Below are positions 1-8,283 of a stretch of 64,000 nucleotides of DNA, one piece after another. The notes under the pieces are model-generated. The model did not search any database, was not told where the DNA came from, and saw nothing but the letters and a program-made list of their open reading frames with translations. Within the stretch, counting starts at the first letter, position 1; the number at the start of each line of letters is the position of its first letter. The stretch is from JBCBKL01 sp038521825 (GTDB lineage: Bacteria; Pseudomonadota; Alphaproteobacteria; Rhodobacterales; Rhodobacteraceae), in assembly GCA_038521825.1 (NCBI GenBank), contig JBCBKL010000008.1, positions 62,001-126,000 on the forward strand. Reading direction: 5' to 3'. The position numbers and the translations under genes were made by a program.

Positions 1-379
1 CTAGTTTCACCAGCGACCACGAACGCAGGATATATTCCTGTATCGACGCCCGGATCCACCACATCGCGTAGGTGGCAAGACGGAAACCTTTTTCGGGATC
101 GAACCGCTTGACGGCCTGCATCAGGCCCACATTGGCCTCTGAAATGACCTCGGCCTGCGGGAGACCATACCCGCGATACCCCATGGCGATCTTCGCCGCG
201 AGGCGCAGGTGCGACGTGACCATCTTGTGGGCCGCCTCAGTGTCCTGATCCTCGACCCAGCGTTTGGCCAGCATATACTCTTCCTCTGGCTCGAGCAGAG
301 GAAATTTGCGGATGTCCTGCATATACCGGTTCAGTCCGCCTTCCGGAGTCGGCGCAGGTAGATTTGCGTAATTCGCCAT
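1..379 (-). CDS. rpoH: RNA polymerase sigma factor RpoH (sigma-32), N-terminal part
   Basis: Heat-shock sigma factor that directs RNA polymerase to stress promoters. The visible 126 residues start MANYANLPAPTPEGG and contain the RpoH-type region 1.2/2.1 (LLEPEEEYMLAKRW), then the core-binding and -10 recognition stretch with DPEKGFRLATYAMWWIRASI and the RpoH-typical ILRSWSLVK. The reading frame is open at base 1, so the gene continues outside the window. The start is the ATG at 377-379. Alphaproteobacteria often carry two or more rpoH paralogues; which one this is cannot be told from this part. The 158-base gap to rluD must hold its promoter; an AT-rich TATATAACC-like stretch at about 465-473 on the minus strand is a possible -10, but I would not insist on it. 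Confidence 0.93.
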   Translation of the reverse strand, partial: MANYANLPAPTPEGGLNRYMQDIRKFPLLEPEEEYMLAKRWVEDQDTEAAHKMVTSHLRLAAKIAMGYRGYGLPQAEVISEANVGLMQAVKRFDPEKGFRLATYAMWWIRASIQEYILRSWSLVKL

Positions 380-537
380 TCTGTCCCTCTCCCTGATGTA
401 TAAGGGCTTAACATCGCATATGGGACGGCCATCGCCCCCGTTCAAGGGGCTTCGTGCAGTCTTGGGTTATATATTGGCGCACAACTGTTCACTGTTAAGT
501 CACGGTAGAGTGCGCTCACGCGCAAGTGCTTTTCATT

Positions 538-1563
538 TCATGCACGCAACAAGGCGATCAAAGCGGCCAGATCTGCGGGCAATTCCGCTTCGAAAGTCAT
601 GGTTTCACCGCCGATCGGATGCTCAAACCCCAGAACACGCGCATGTAGTGCCTGTCGGTTGAATGCGGCCAGCGCTGCGCTGGCATCATCGTTTAGCGCG
701 CCCTTGGCAATCTTGCGCCGTCCGCCGTACACCGGGTCGCCGATCAAACCATGCCCGACATGTGCCATATGCACCCTGATCTGATGTGTCCGCCCGGTTT
801 CGAGCCAGCAATCCATCAACGCAATGCACGACGGGTTGCCAAACCGTTCAACCACGTGGGCCCGGGTGACCGCATGGCGCCCGCCCTGAAACAGAACTGC
901 CTGCCGTTGCCGATCCGTCTTGTGCCGTGCGAGATGGGTGGTGATCCTCAACACCTCCCCTGCCTCGAACGATACGCCCCTGACGCCACGCAACCGCGGT
1001 TCGCTCGCCTCGGGAACGCCGTAAGTTAGCGCCGAATAGATCCGCTTGACCGAGTGTTTCGCGAACTGGTCGGCCAGGCCCCGATGCGCCGCATCGGATT
1101 TCGCAACGACCAACAGACCGCTGGTGTCCTTGTCAATCCTGTGGACGATCCCGGGCCTTTTGAGCCCCCCGACCCCGGAAAGGCTGTCGCCGCAATGGGC
1201 AAGCAGAGCGTTGACCAGCGTGCCCGATGGCGTGCCAGGGGCGGGGTGAACAACCATGCCCACGGGTTTGTTCACGACGACAATATCATCGTCTTCGTAC
1301 CGGATGTCGAGCGGGATCGCTTCGGGCCCGATATGGCTCTCCTCGGCTTCCTCAAGCGCAATCTCGACCATTGCCCCGGCAACGACGCGCGCTTTGGGAT
1401 TGTCGGCGACGACGCCCTCGATCCGGACCGCGCCATCGGCGATCAGACGGGCAAGGCGGGTGCGGGACAAGGCCGCCTCACCTGGCACATCGCGTGCAAT
1501 GGCCTTATCAAGGCGCGGCGGCGGATCGGCCGCGATTTCAAAGGTCAGTACCGTGGATGACAT
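538..1563 (-). CDS. rluD: RluA-family 23S rRNA pseudouridine synthase (RluD-like)
   Basis: Converts specific uridines of 23S rRNA to pseudouridine during large-subunit assembly. The 341-residue protein has an N-terminal S4 RNA-binding domain (about residues 16-75) and the RluA catalytic domain; the signature HRIDKDTSGLLVV starts at residue 141, with catalytic Asp144. Length and domain order fit RluD rather than the shorter RluA. It lies next to rpoH, a common neighbourhood in Rhodobacteraceae. Its first bases overlap the start of the divergent gene at 1553 by 11 bases, so the two promoters must lie within each other's coding sequence. RluC/RluD assignment is by general resemblance. Confidence 0.92.
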   Translation of the reverse strand: MSSTVLTFEIAADPPPRLDKAIARDVPGEAALSRTRLARLIADGAVRIEGVVADNPKARVVAGAMVEIALEEAEESHIGPEAIPLDIRYEDDDIVVVNKPVGMVVHPAPGTPSGTLVNALLAHCGDSLSGVGGLKRPGIVHRIDKDTSGLLVVAKSDAAHRGLADQFAKHSVKRIYSALTYGVPEASEPRLRGVRGVSFEAGEVLRITTHLARHKTDRQRQAVLFQGGRHAVTRAHVVERFGNPSCIALMDCWLETGRTHQIRVHMAHVGHGLIGDPVYGGRRKIAKGALNDDASAALAAFNRQALHARVLGFEHPIGGETMTFEAELPADLAALIALLRA

Positions 1564-1849
1564 CGATCCCCCTCAGGAACCTGCAAATCTGCGCTTTTTG
1601 CGGCGGCTCGTAACCGTGTTGACGGCCACGATGATCCTTGGCGTTCTAGCGGTCATCGTGTTGCTTGTCATCCGGCTGAACCAAACCCCAATGGCCCTGC
1701 CCGATGCGGTTGCTCTGCCTGATGGCACAACGCCGACCGCCTTCACCCGGGGGTCCGACTGGATGGCCGTGACAACCGACGACAGGATCCTGATCTATGG
1801 GCTGGACGGGACACTGCGGCAAACGGTGCGGATCGAAGACCGCGAATGA
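1553..1849 (+). CDS. DUF6476-like single-pass membrane protein
   Basis: 98-residue protein using a GTG start (reads VDDIDPPQEPANLRFLRR). Residues about 20-42 form one hydrophobic transmembrane segment (VTVLTATMILGVLAVIVLLV), followed by an exported-looking domain ending in DGTLRQTVRIED. A longer in-frame extension to 1256 exists, but it lies wholly inside rluD on the opposite strand and has the arginine/serine-rich composition of a shadow frame, so the GTG is preferred. The protein resembles a small Rhodobacteraceae family listed as DUF6476; no function is known. It sits head to head with rluD and ends 18 bases before tRNA-His. Confidence 0.72.
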   Translation: MDDIDPPQEPANLRFLRRLVTVLTATMILGVLAVIVLLVIRLNQTPMALPDAVALPDGTTPTAFTRGSDWMAVTTDDRILIYGLDGTLRQTVRIEDRE

Positions 1850-1867
1850 GGTGCTTGCCCAAAAAGA

Positions 1868-1944
1868 TGGTACCGCCTCCCTGGCTTGAACAGGGGACCT
1901 CTGGATCCACAATCCAGCGCTCTAACCAACTGAGCTAAGGCGGC
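1868..1944 (-). tRNA. tRNA-His (GTG)
   Basis: A complete 77-base cloverleaf on the minus strand including an encoded CCA. Anticodon stem CTGGA/TCCAG encloses the loop TTGTGGA with anticodon GTG. The T arm carries TTCAAGC and the acceptor stem is GCCGCCT/AGGCGGT, so pair 1:72 is G:U and the discriminator is A73. There is no encoded G at position -1. That combination is the known alphaproteobacterial form of tRNA-His. Confidence 0.97.
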
Positions 1945-1986
1945 ACGCCCGCGGTTATTAAATTTCAGATCGGTCGAATGCAAGGG

Positions 1987-2469
1987 CTAGAATTGGATTG
2001 CCCATGCCTGTTCTACAAGGTCGACACCGAAGGAATGGACAGGTTTCGAGTTTGTTAACGACCATCCTGCCTTTTGGTAGAGTGCACAGGCCGCCGCGTG
2101 ACTTTCATGGGTCCATAGCCGCATCCCGGAATAGCCAGCACCCAGCGCAAAACCCATACATGTCGACAAAAGCCGCTTGCCCAGCCCCTTGCCCCGCGCC
2201 TCTGGCGTCAGCAAGAAAAGCCGCAGCTTCGCGGTGTTGGCATCGGCTCGAACGCAAAAGATCGACCCTAGCCGCACGCCGTCTTCTTCGGCGATCCAGC
2301 CACGCTCGGCCACCGGATCGTGGTCGGCGACAAAATCCTCGAGGATGGAGCGGACAAGCGGCCCGAACGTGTCGTCAAAACCTTCGTCCACCGCATAAAG
2401 CGTCTGATGTCGCTCAACGAGCCAGTCGGTATCGGCGGGCTGAAAAGGACGAAGAAGGGGTTCGTTCAT
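1987..2469 (-). CDS. GNAT-family N-acetyltransferase
   Basis: 160-residue acetyltransferase of the GNAT fold. Motif A is clear: LRLFLLTPEARGKGLGKRLL around residues 82-101, where the RGKGLGK loop binds the acetyl-CoA pyrophosphate; motif B follows (ALYQKAGW). The substrate is unknown. The ATG at 2469 (MNEPLLRPFQ) is chosen because the longer reading frame up to 2547 would run head-on into the start of the divergent 2547 gene and adds a low-complexity GC-rich leader. Small GNAT proteins of this type are sometimes fused to MarR regulators; no such domain is present here. Confidence 0.85.
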   Translation of the reverse strand: MNEPLLRPFQPADTDWLVERHQTLYAVDEGFDDTFGPLVRSILEDFVADHDPVAERGWIAEEDGVRLGSIFCVRADANTAKLRLFLLTPEARGKGLGKRLLSTCMGFALGAGYSGMRLWTHESHAAACALYQKAGWSLTNSKPVHSFGVDLVEQAWAIQF

Positions 2470-2546
2470 ACCCGCACCCTGCCCGCCCCACGCTTGCCTT
2501 TCAAGGCTGGCCGCAGTACCCCGCCCCGGCAGGATCGGAGACCGCA

Positions 2547-2735
2547 ATGGGCATCAACAACGAAAGCAACACCGAAGCAAATCTTCAGATCGGCCCGACG
2601 GATCAGGGCATGGTGCGCCTGTTTATCGAAGCGGGCAAGGTCGAGATACCGATGGATTTCGACCCCGAGGAAGCAGAAGAGATTGCCCAAGAGATTCTGG
2701 CCGCCGCAAAGGCCGCAGCGGGCCTTCGCAAATAG
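2547..2735 (+). CDS. DUF6324-like small conserved protein
   Basis: 62-residue acidic protein (MGINNESNTEANLQIG) with a helical second half rich in Glu and Ala (DPEEAEEIAQEILAAAKAAAG). No signal peptide or membrane segment is visible. It looks like the small Rhodobacteraceae family DUF6324, whose role is unknown. The ATG is at 2547; upstream AGGATCGGAG gives a weak ribosome-binding site. Divergent from the GNAT gene and convergent with glk. Confidence 0.75.
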   Translation: MGINNESNTEANLQIGPTDQGMVRLFIEAGKVEIPMDFDPEEAEEIAQEILAAAKAAAGLRK

Positions 2736-2751
2736 CTGGTTACGAAGGCTC

Positions 2752-3669
2752 TCACCGCGCTGGCACCTGATGCGCGAGGTATCGCGCGCAGCCATGCAGC
2801 GCCGCAGCGTCTTCGGTCAACGTAAAGACCGGAACGCTAGCAAATCGCCCCGCAAACCGCGTATCGGCTCGCAAGACTGACAGAACAGTCTCCCGATAAT
2901 CCGGCCCCAGCATCGTCCGAGCAAGGCTGCCGTTAAAATAGAGCCCCGCGCGCGGCATATATTGATAGACGATCTCCCGAACGAACACGGCAAGCGCACT
3001 GGCCATGAGATCCATCGTCTTTGCCGAGACGGGATCGGCCCTTAGCACGATTTCTTCCGGCTTTCGGCCACCACCCCCAAGGCTTTCGTCCAGGCGGCGC
3101 AGCCCCTGCCCAGAAAACAGATGCTCGACCGTCTGAAAGACGTCCACGTCCGCGACATGGGGCGTCAGAACCCGAACCACGCTGTAGGGCAGGCTCGCGT
3201 GGCCCAGTTCCGCCTCGAACACCTCTTCGGTGCGCAAATGGACCAGACTGACGTTAAAACCTGTGCCAAGGCCCACGATCAGTGCCTGTTGTCCGTCGGC
3301 CCGCGCATCGTCTGTCAGGGACGTCATGGCCGAGAACGGTAGGATCGGCAGGGCATGGCCAAGGGCGGCGAGATCGTTCAGCAGAAAGACGTTCGATACC
3401 GTCAGATCCCGGCCCAGATGCTGGGTATCAAAGTCCCAATCCCGGTTGGTCAGATGGGCCGTATGCGACGTAACCGGACCTGCGATGGCCACGGCCATGG
3501 CGGACGGAACGTCGTGATCGCGCAGGTAATCCTGCGCGACCGCGGTAAAGCTATCATAGTTTTCGTTCCGATATCGTCGGACCGTGGTCGCCTGAACCCC
3601 GTCCGGACCGGCGAGGCCGACCCGGGTATTGGTTCCACCGACATCGGCCACCAACCAATGTGGTTCCAT
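2752..3669 (-). CDS. glk: Glucokinase
   Basis: ATP-dependent phosphorylation of glucose to glucose 6-phosphate in the cytoplasm. The 305-residue protein has the N-terminal phosphate loop VADVGGTNTRVG (residues 8-19), the LLNDLAALG sugar/ATP site segment and GLGTGFNVSL, as in the Glk (PF02685) family rather than ROK kinases. Its ATG overlaps the TGA of the upstream ABC ATPase gene by one base (TGATG), so it is the last gene of the sugar transporter operon and likely translationally coupled to it. The pairing suggests that the transporter brings in glucose, alone or together with xylose. Confidence 0.9.
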   Translation of the reverse strand: MEPHWLVADVGGTNTRVGLAGPDGVQATTVRRYRNENYDSFTAVAQDYLRDHDVPSAMAVAIAGPVTSHTAHLTNRDWDFDTQHLGRDLTVSNVFLLNDLAALGHALPILPFSAMTSLTDDARADGQQALIVGLGTGFNVSLVHLRTEEVFEAELGHASLPYSVVRVLTPHVADVDVFQTVEHLFSGQGLRRLDESLGGGGRKPEEIVLRADPVSAKTMDLMASALAVFVREIVYQYMPRAGLYFNGSLARTMLGPDYRETVLSVLRADTRFAGRFASVPVFTLTEDAAALHGCARYLAHQVPAR

Positions 3670-4418
3670 CAGCTCTCGCCCGGTTGCTTACCCAGAATAA
3701 TCATCCCAAGCAGGTCATCGTCGGTAACCTTATCGACGTCAACCGTGCCCACCAGTTTTCCGTTCTTCATCACGCTTGCCCTGTCGCACAGGTCCATAAC
3801 ATCGTGGATGTCGTGACTGATCAGGAAGATACCAATCCCCTCGGCCTTGAGCTGTTGGATCAGCTCGCTGACCATCTGGGTCTCATGTGGCCCGAGTGCG
3901 GCGGTCGGTTCGTCCATGATCAGGATCCGCGCGTTGAAGTAGACCGCCCGCGCGATCGCGACAGACTGGCGCTGACCGCCCGAAAGCGCACTGACCGGAT
4001 CGGCGAACTTTTTGAAATTCGGGTTGAGCCGCGCCATGATCTTGCGCGTCTCGGCCTCCATCGCGTCCTCGTTCACAAAGCCAAGCGGGGTCACCAGCTC
4101 GCGTCCCAGAAAGAGGTTCGATGCCGCATCGAGATTGTCGGCCAGCGCCAGCGTCTGATAGATTGTCTCGATGTTGTGGGCCCGTGCATCCCGGGGATTG
4201 GCGATCTCGGCCCGCTCACCATTGATATAGATCTCGCCCGAATCCATCTGGTAGGCACCAGACAGGATCTTGATCAGCGTCGACTTGCCGGCCCCGTTAT
4301 GGCCCAGAAGGCCCACGACCTCGCCCGGGTAGAGATCGACCGAAACATGATCGACCGCGTGGACACCGCCGAAGCTGATGCAGATGTCGCGCATTTCGAC
4401 AAGAGGTGTCTGTGACAT
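3669..4418 (-). CDS. xylG: Sugar ABC transporter ATP-binding protein (XylG/FrcA-like, one ATPase domain)
   Basis: ATPase that powers the XylF/XylH-like sugar importer. Walker A GHNGAGKST is at residues 39-47, the signature LSGGQ at 145-149 and Walker B ILIMDEP at about 165-171, followed by the H-loop LISHD. The protein has only 249 residues and a single nucleotide-binding domain, whereas enterobacterial XylG/RbsA/AraG proteins are tandem ABC fusions of about 500 residues; it would have to act as a homodimer. It follows the permease gene after 11 bases and precedes glk with a one-base overlap. Confidence 0.88.
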   Translation of the reverse strand: MSQTPLVEMRDICISFGGVHAVDHVSVDLYPGEVVGLLGHNGAGKSTLIKILSGAYQMDSGEIYINGERAEIANPRDARAHNIETIYQTLALADNLDAASNLFLGRELVTPLGFVNEDAMEAETRKIMARLNPNFKKFADPVSALSGGQRQSVAIARAVYFNARILIMDEPTAALGPHETQMVSELIQQLKAEGIGIFLISHDIHDVMDLCDRASVMKNGKLVGTVDVDKVTDDDLLGMIILGKQPGES

Positions 4419-4429
4419 GTCGCGTCTCC

Positions 4430-5752
4430 TTACTTGGCCGAGCGGCGATAGAGGTTGTCGAGGAAGACGGCGAGGACCAGGACCGAGCCAACGACGATCT
4501 GCTGGATCGCAGCGTCAAAGCCGATCAGGACCATACCCGTCTGCAGCGATTGCATCACGAAGGCGCCAAGAACCGCGCCATAGATCGTCCCGATCCCGCC
4601 GGCAAGCGATGTGCCCCCGATGACGGCGGCGGCGATGACGTAAAGCTCGTCAAGCGTGCCAAGCGCGTTCGTGGCCGATCCCAGACGGGCCGAGGCGACG
4701 ACGGCCGAAAGCCCGCAGAGAAAACCCATCAGTGCGAAGATCTTGACCGTCATCCACCGGGTGTTGATGCCCGAGAGTGCGGCCGCCTCTGGATTGCCCC
4801 CGATCGCATAAACATAGCGCCCAAACCGTGTGCGGCGCATGATGATGGTCATCACGATGACGACCGCGATCAGGATCAGAACTGGAATAGCAAAGCCATG
4901 GCTGATGAAGAGACCAGTTTCGGGAACCTCGATCCCCTCGGCCTCAGCGTACCGGCGAACGATGCCGCGGGGCCAGGGATAGGCATTGACCAGCAGGACC
5001 GCACCAACCAGTGCCGCACAGCTAACGGCGCCAAGCAGCGTGTCGGCCCAGACGGGACGCAGGGCAAAGCCATGATGCCGGCGCTGCCGACGGCTGAAGA
5101 GCACGAGTGCGACGACAGCGATGCACCCGATCACACCAACGATCCAACTGCCCGTTTCGCCGATGGCGCCATAGGGGCCACCGCCCAGCAGTTTGAAGGT
5201 CGAGTCGACGGGTGAGATCGTCTCGCCCCGTGTCACGAGGAAGGCAGCACCGCGCCACACCAGCAGGCCACCCAGCGTGACGATAAAGGCCGGGATACTC
5301 AGATACGCGATCAGCCAGCCGTGGAAGGCGCCGATCAGCGTGCCGGTGATCAGGCCCACGACAATGGCCAGTATCCAGATCAACGGATGCTCCAACCCAA
5401 GGAATTGCGGCAGGATCCAAACCTGCGTGACCCCCATCATCACTGCGCAGAAGCCAAGAAGTGAGCCCACGGAAAGGTCGATGTTGCGCGTCACGATCAC
5501 AAGGACCATGCCGCAGGCCATGATTCCAATTGATGCGGTTTGAACGCTGAGGTTCCAGAGGTTGCGGGGGGTCAGGAACGCGCCAAATCCGTTTACGATC
5601 TGGCCATAGAGGTGAAAGCCGACCCAGATCAGGGCGAGCGCGCCCAACATGCCGAGAAGGCGGGTGTCGAGCTCGGTCGCTTCGAGGAAGCGGGCGACAG
5701 GGCCCCTTTGCGCAGTAGAGGGCTGTGTCGCTGTGTCGGTCGTGTCTGTCAT
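4430..5752 (-). CDS. xylH: Sugar ABC transporter permease (XylH-like)
   Basis: Integral membrane permease of the BPD_transp_2 (ribose/xylose) class, 440 residues. Several hydrophobic segments are visible from about residue 30, with the family loops NLWNLSVQTASIGIMACGM, RNIDLSVGS and FGRYVYAIGGNPEAAALSGI and the late ALGTLDELYVIAAAVIGGTSL. The start is the ATG at 5752 (MTDTTDTATQ): an upstream in-frame ATG at 5851 would add a cysteine-rich leader and reach into the hairpin region. The central hydrophilic stretch (RRQRRHHGF) is typical of XylH proteins, which are longer than RbsC. Confidence 0.9.
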   Translation of the reverse strand: MTDTTDTATQPSTAQRGPVARFLEATELDTRLLGMLGALALIWVGFHLYGQIVNGFGAFLTPRNLWNLSVQTASIGIMACGMVLVIVTRNIDLSVGSLLGFCAVMMGVTQVWILPQFLGLEHPLIWILAIVVGLITGTLIGAFHGWLIAYLSIPAFIVTLGGLLVWRGAAFLVTRGETISPVDSTFKLLGGGPYGAIGETGSWIVGVIGCIAVVALVLFSRRQRRHHGFALRPVWADTLLGAVSCAALVGAVLLVNAYPWPRGIVRRYAEAEGIEVPETGLFISHGFAIPVLILIAVVIVMTIIMRRTRFGRYVYAIGGNPEAAALSGINTRWMTVKIFALMGFLCGLSAVVASARLGSATNALGTLDELYVIAAAVIGGTSLAGGIGTIYGAVLGAFVMQSLQTGMVLIGFDAAIQQIVVGSVLVLAVFLDNLYRRSAK

Positions 5753-5830
5753 ATCAGGATCCGATCCATGCGTGCAGATTTGCCCAGGGGCAGCAATGCG
5801 GAGGTTGCGGGGTAAGGACTGATTAAGTGT

Positions 5831-5857
5831 GCACCGGCGGCACGCGGCCACCGGTGC
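5831..5857 (-). repeat. Intercistronic hairpin between xylF and xylH
   Basis: GCACCGG (5831-5837) and CCGGTGC (5851-5857) form a 7-bp perfect inverted repeat, with further pairing possible inside the 13-base spacer. It lies in the 120-base gap between the binding-protein gene and the permease gene and has no T-run, so it reads as an mRNA stabiliser or partial terminator that would raise XylF relative to the membrane components. That role is inferred from position. Confidence 0.5.
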
Positions 5858-5872
5858 GAAGAGAAAGGCTGG

Positions 5873-6898
5873 TTAGCAGCCCGCAACGCCGGCGATTGCG
5901 CCCGCGCAGACTTTGTCTTTGCCGATGTGCCCGGCGTCGATCACGAGATTGATGTTGTCTTTGGTGATCGGTGTCGGCGCGAGGAAGATGGCGTTCATCT
6001 CAACGCCCTTCGCCCCACCTGACCACTGGACTGCACCGTCTACATCCGCAAGCGCGGTGCCGCCCGCCAGAGCCAGCGCGATCTCAGCTGCCTTGGCGCC
6101 CAGCTGACGCGAGTCCTTCCACACGGAAACCGTTTGCGTGCCACGGGCGACACGGTTCAGCGCGGCGTGGTCGCCATCCTGACCACCAACCGGTACGGCA
6201 AGACCCTGCGCCTCGAGCGCGGCGATGACGCCACCGGCCATACCGTCGTTTTCAGCCAACACGGCGTCAACTTCGTTGTTCGCCGCTGTCAGGATCTGTT
6301 CCATGTTCTTCTGCGCGTTGTCAGGCTTCCAGCCATCGGTAAACGCTTCGCCGACGATGTTGATTTTGCCCGCAGCCACGTCGTCACCAATAACTTCCAT
6401 CATACCTTCGAGCAGGAACAGCGCGTTCGGATCGCCCTTGTCGCCCTTGATGATGGCGTAGTTGCCTTCTGGCTGCGCCGCCTTGACGGTTTCAGCGATG
6501 ATCCGGCCAACACCCTTGTTGTCGAAGGTCAGATAGAATGTCCGGTTGTCTTCGATCAGGCGGTCATAGCCTACCACCGGGATGCCTTCGTTGTCGGCCT
6601 GATCAATTGCGGGACCGATCGCATCCTTGTCCATGGCCAGAATGATCAGCGCGTCCGCCCCTTGTGCGATCAAGGCCTCGACATCTGTAAGTTGTTTTGC
6701 AGCCGAAGCTTGCGCGTCTGCCGAGATGTACTTGGCGCCGGCCGCTTCGAGCGCGCCCTTGATGGCCGCCTCATCCGTCTTCCAGCGCTCTTCCTGGAAG
6801 TTGGACCAGCTCACGCCAACAGTAATGTCCTGCGCCGCAGCAGCGACGGCCATGACGGACACAGCCGCTGACGCAGCCAGTTTTTTGAAGAAGTTCAT
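5873..6898 (-). CDS. xylF: Periplasmic sugar-binding protein, xylose type (XylF-like)
   Basis: Periplasmic substrate-binding component of the sugar importer. The 341-residue precursor has a signal peptide (MNFFKKLAASAAVSVMAVAAAAQ, cleavage near residue 22). The mature protein shows the Peripla_BP_4 pattern with XylF-type segments: NFQEERWKTDE, GYDRLIEDN, FDNKGVGR, TDGWKPDNAQKNMEQIL and AENDGMAGG. These match XylF much better than RbsB or ChvE. It is the first gene of the operon, preceded by GGAGGACAAC, and diverges from the ROK regulator. The ligand could be xylose or glucose; glucokinase at the operon end speaks for glucose. Confidence 0.88.
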   Translation of the reverse strand: MNFFKKLAASAAVSVMAVAAAAQDITVGVSWSNFQEERWKTDEAAIKGALEAAGAKYISADAQASAAKQLTDVEALIAQGADALIILAMDKDAIGPAIDQADNEGIPVVGYDRLIEDNRTFYLTFDNKGVGRIIAETVKAAQPEGNYAIIKGDKGDPNALFLLEGMMEVIGDDVAAGKINIVGEAFTDGWKPDNAQKNMEQILTAANNEVDAVLAENDGMAGGVIAALEAQGLAVPVGGQDGDHAALNRVARGTQTVSVWKDSRQLGAKAAEIALALAGGTALADVDGAVQWSGGAKGVEMNAIFLAPTPITKDNINLVIDAGHIGKDKVCAGAIAGVAGC

Positions 6899-6967
6899 GT
6901 TGTCCTCCCAAGACTACATCCCGCCGTCACTGTCATCTTCGCGGCAGGTGGGATCATAGTGATATGG

Positions 6968-6992
6968 TTAAATTCGAATTGCAAATTAAATT
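6968..6992. promoter_or_regulatory. AT-rich palindromic region, candidate operator of the ROK regulator
   Basis: The 178-base divergent gap between xylF and the ROK gene is GC-rich except for this A/T block. It contains the perfect 10-bp palindrome AATTCGAATT (6971-6980) flanked by TTAA on the left and a related AAATTAAA on the right, giving an imperfect longer inverted repeat. ROK/NagC-type repressors bind AT-rich inverted repeats of this general kind. A TTGCAA on the minus strand within it could be part of the xylF promoter. Confidence 0.4.
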
Positions 6993-7077
6993 GGACAGAT
7001 TGCTGAAAAAAGGCCATCTTCAGGATAAGAGCCGCCTCGCACAGCGATGACGGCGGGAGGAAAAAGCAAGGAATATC

Positions 7078-8283
7078 ATGCCCTTCGGACATCAGAAGGT
7101 CGAAAGCAGACGGATCCTGTTGCGCGAGATATCTCAGGGAGGTCGGGTGCCGCGCATCGATCTAGCGGCCCGCACCGGCATCAGCCGCGCGACCGTCACA
7201 GCCGTTACGGCGGACTTGATCCGGGGTGGTCTGGTCGAGGAAGTTCCCAATGATTCGGCCCTCGCGGACCGGACACGGGGCCGGCCCAAGGTCGACCTGC
7301 GGATCGCCGGAAACGCGCACCGTGTCGCTGGTCTCAAGGTCTCGAACCGGGTCATTTCGCTCGTCCTGCTGAACTTCGAGGGCTCTGAAATCGCCCAGAT
7401 CGAACGCCGCATGGCGCGGGGCACCAACGACCCAAAGACCCTTGCCGCCGAAATCGGTGCGGGGCTGGAAGCGCTGGCCGATGCAGCCGGTGTCACGACT
7501 GCGGAGATTTCCGGTCTTGGCGTCGGCCTCGCCGGTCAGGTCGATGCCGATACCGGGCTGGTCTACTGGTCGCCCTCTCTGGATCAGCGCAATGTGAAGC
7601 TGCGGGATATCATGTCTGATGCATTGGGCCTGCCCGTTTTTCTGGACAACGACGCCAACCTGGTTGCGATGGCCGAAAAATCCTTTGGTCTCGGCCGTGG
7701 CCATTCCGATTTCATCGTCATCACCGTCGAAAGCGGCGTCGGCATGGGTCTTGTCCTTGGGGGCGAGGTTTATCGCGGCACGCGGGGGTCAGGCGGCGAG
7801 TTCGGCCATACCAAGATCCAGCCCGACGGTGCCCTTTGCCGCTGCGGTCAACGCGGCTGTCTTGAAGCCTACGTGGCCGATTACGCGCTGGTGCGCGAGG
7901 CGGCGTCAGTACCGGGCATCGACACCTCCGGCCGCACTGCCGATACGGTCAAGCATATCCTCGACGCTGCCCGGGCCGGTGACAAAGCGGCGCGACAGGT
8001 GGTGGACCGCGCCGGGCATATCTTTGCAATCGGGCTTGCCAACCTCGTCAACATCTTCGACCCCCAGCTTATCATCATCGCGGGCGAACAGATGCATTTC
8101 GACCATCTCTATGCGGACACAGTGATCGACGAAATGCGCAAATCGATTGTCGAGATTGATCGCGCCCCGCCCGAGGTCGTCATCCACAAATGGGGCAACC
8201 AAATGTTTGCACGCGGTGCTGCGGCCTATGCACTCGACTTCGTACATGACATCGCGTTGGAGGAACTTGAGGATGCGATTTAG
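7078..8283 (+). CDS. ROK-family transcriptional regulator (XylR/NagC type)
   Basis: 401-residue sugar-responsive regulator. The N-terminal winged helix-turn-helix covers about residues 10-55 (RIDLAARTGISRATVTAVTADL). The ROK domain follows, with GLGVGLAGQVD, the phosphate-loop relatives VFLDNDANLVAMAE and ESGVGMGLVLGG, and the ROK zinc motif CRCGQRGCLEAY. It has the kinase-like fold without being an evident sugar kinase. It diverges from the xylF operon and probably controls it, in the way XylR/NagC-type regulators act on neighbouring transporters; this is inference. Its 3' end overlaps the next gene by 11 bases. Confidence 0.9.
   Translation: MPFGHQKVESRRILLREISQGGRVPRIDLAARTGISRATVTAVTADLIRGGLVEEVPNDSALADRTRGRPKVDLRIAGNAHRVAGLKVSNRVISLVLLNFEGSEIAQIERRMARGTNDPKTLAAEIGAGLEALADAAGVTTAEISGLGVGLAGQVDADTGLVYWSPSLDQRNVKLRDIMSDALGLPVFLDNDANLVAMAEKSFGLGRGHSDFIVITVESGVGMGLVLGGEVYRGTRGSGGEFGHTKIQPDGALCRCGQRGCLEAYVADYALVREAASVPGIDTSGRTADTVKHILDAARAGDKAARQVVDRAGHIFAIGLANLVNIFDPQLIIIAGEQMHFDHLYADTVIDEMRKSIVEIDRAPPEVVIHKWGNQMFARGAAAYALDFVHDIALEELEDAI

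Noticed and set aside
8147..8272. A longer N-terminus for the FG-GAP protein
   Set aside because: It would lie inside the ROK gene and remove the signal peptide from the protein start.
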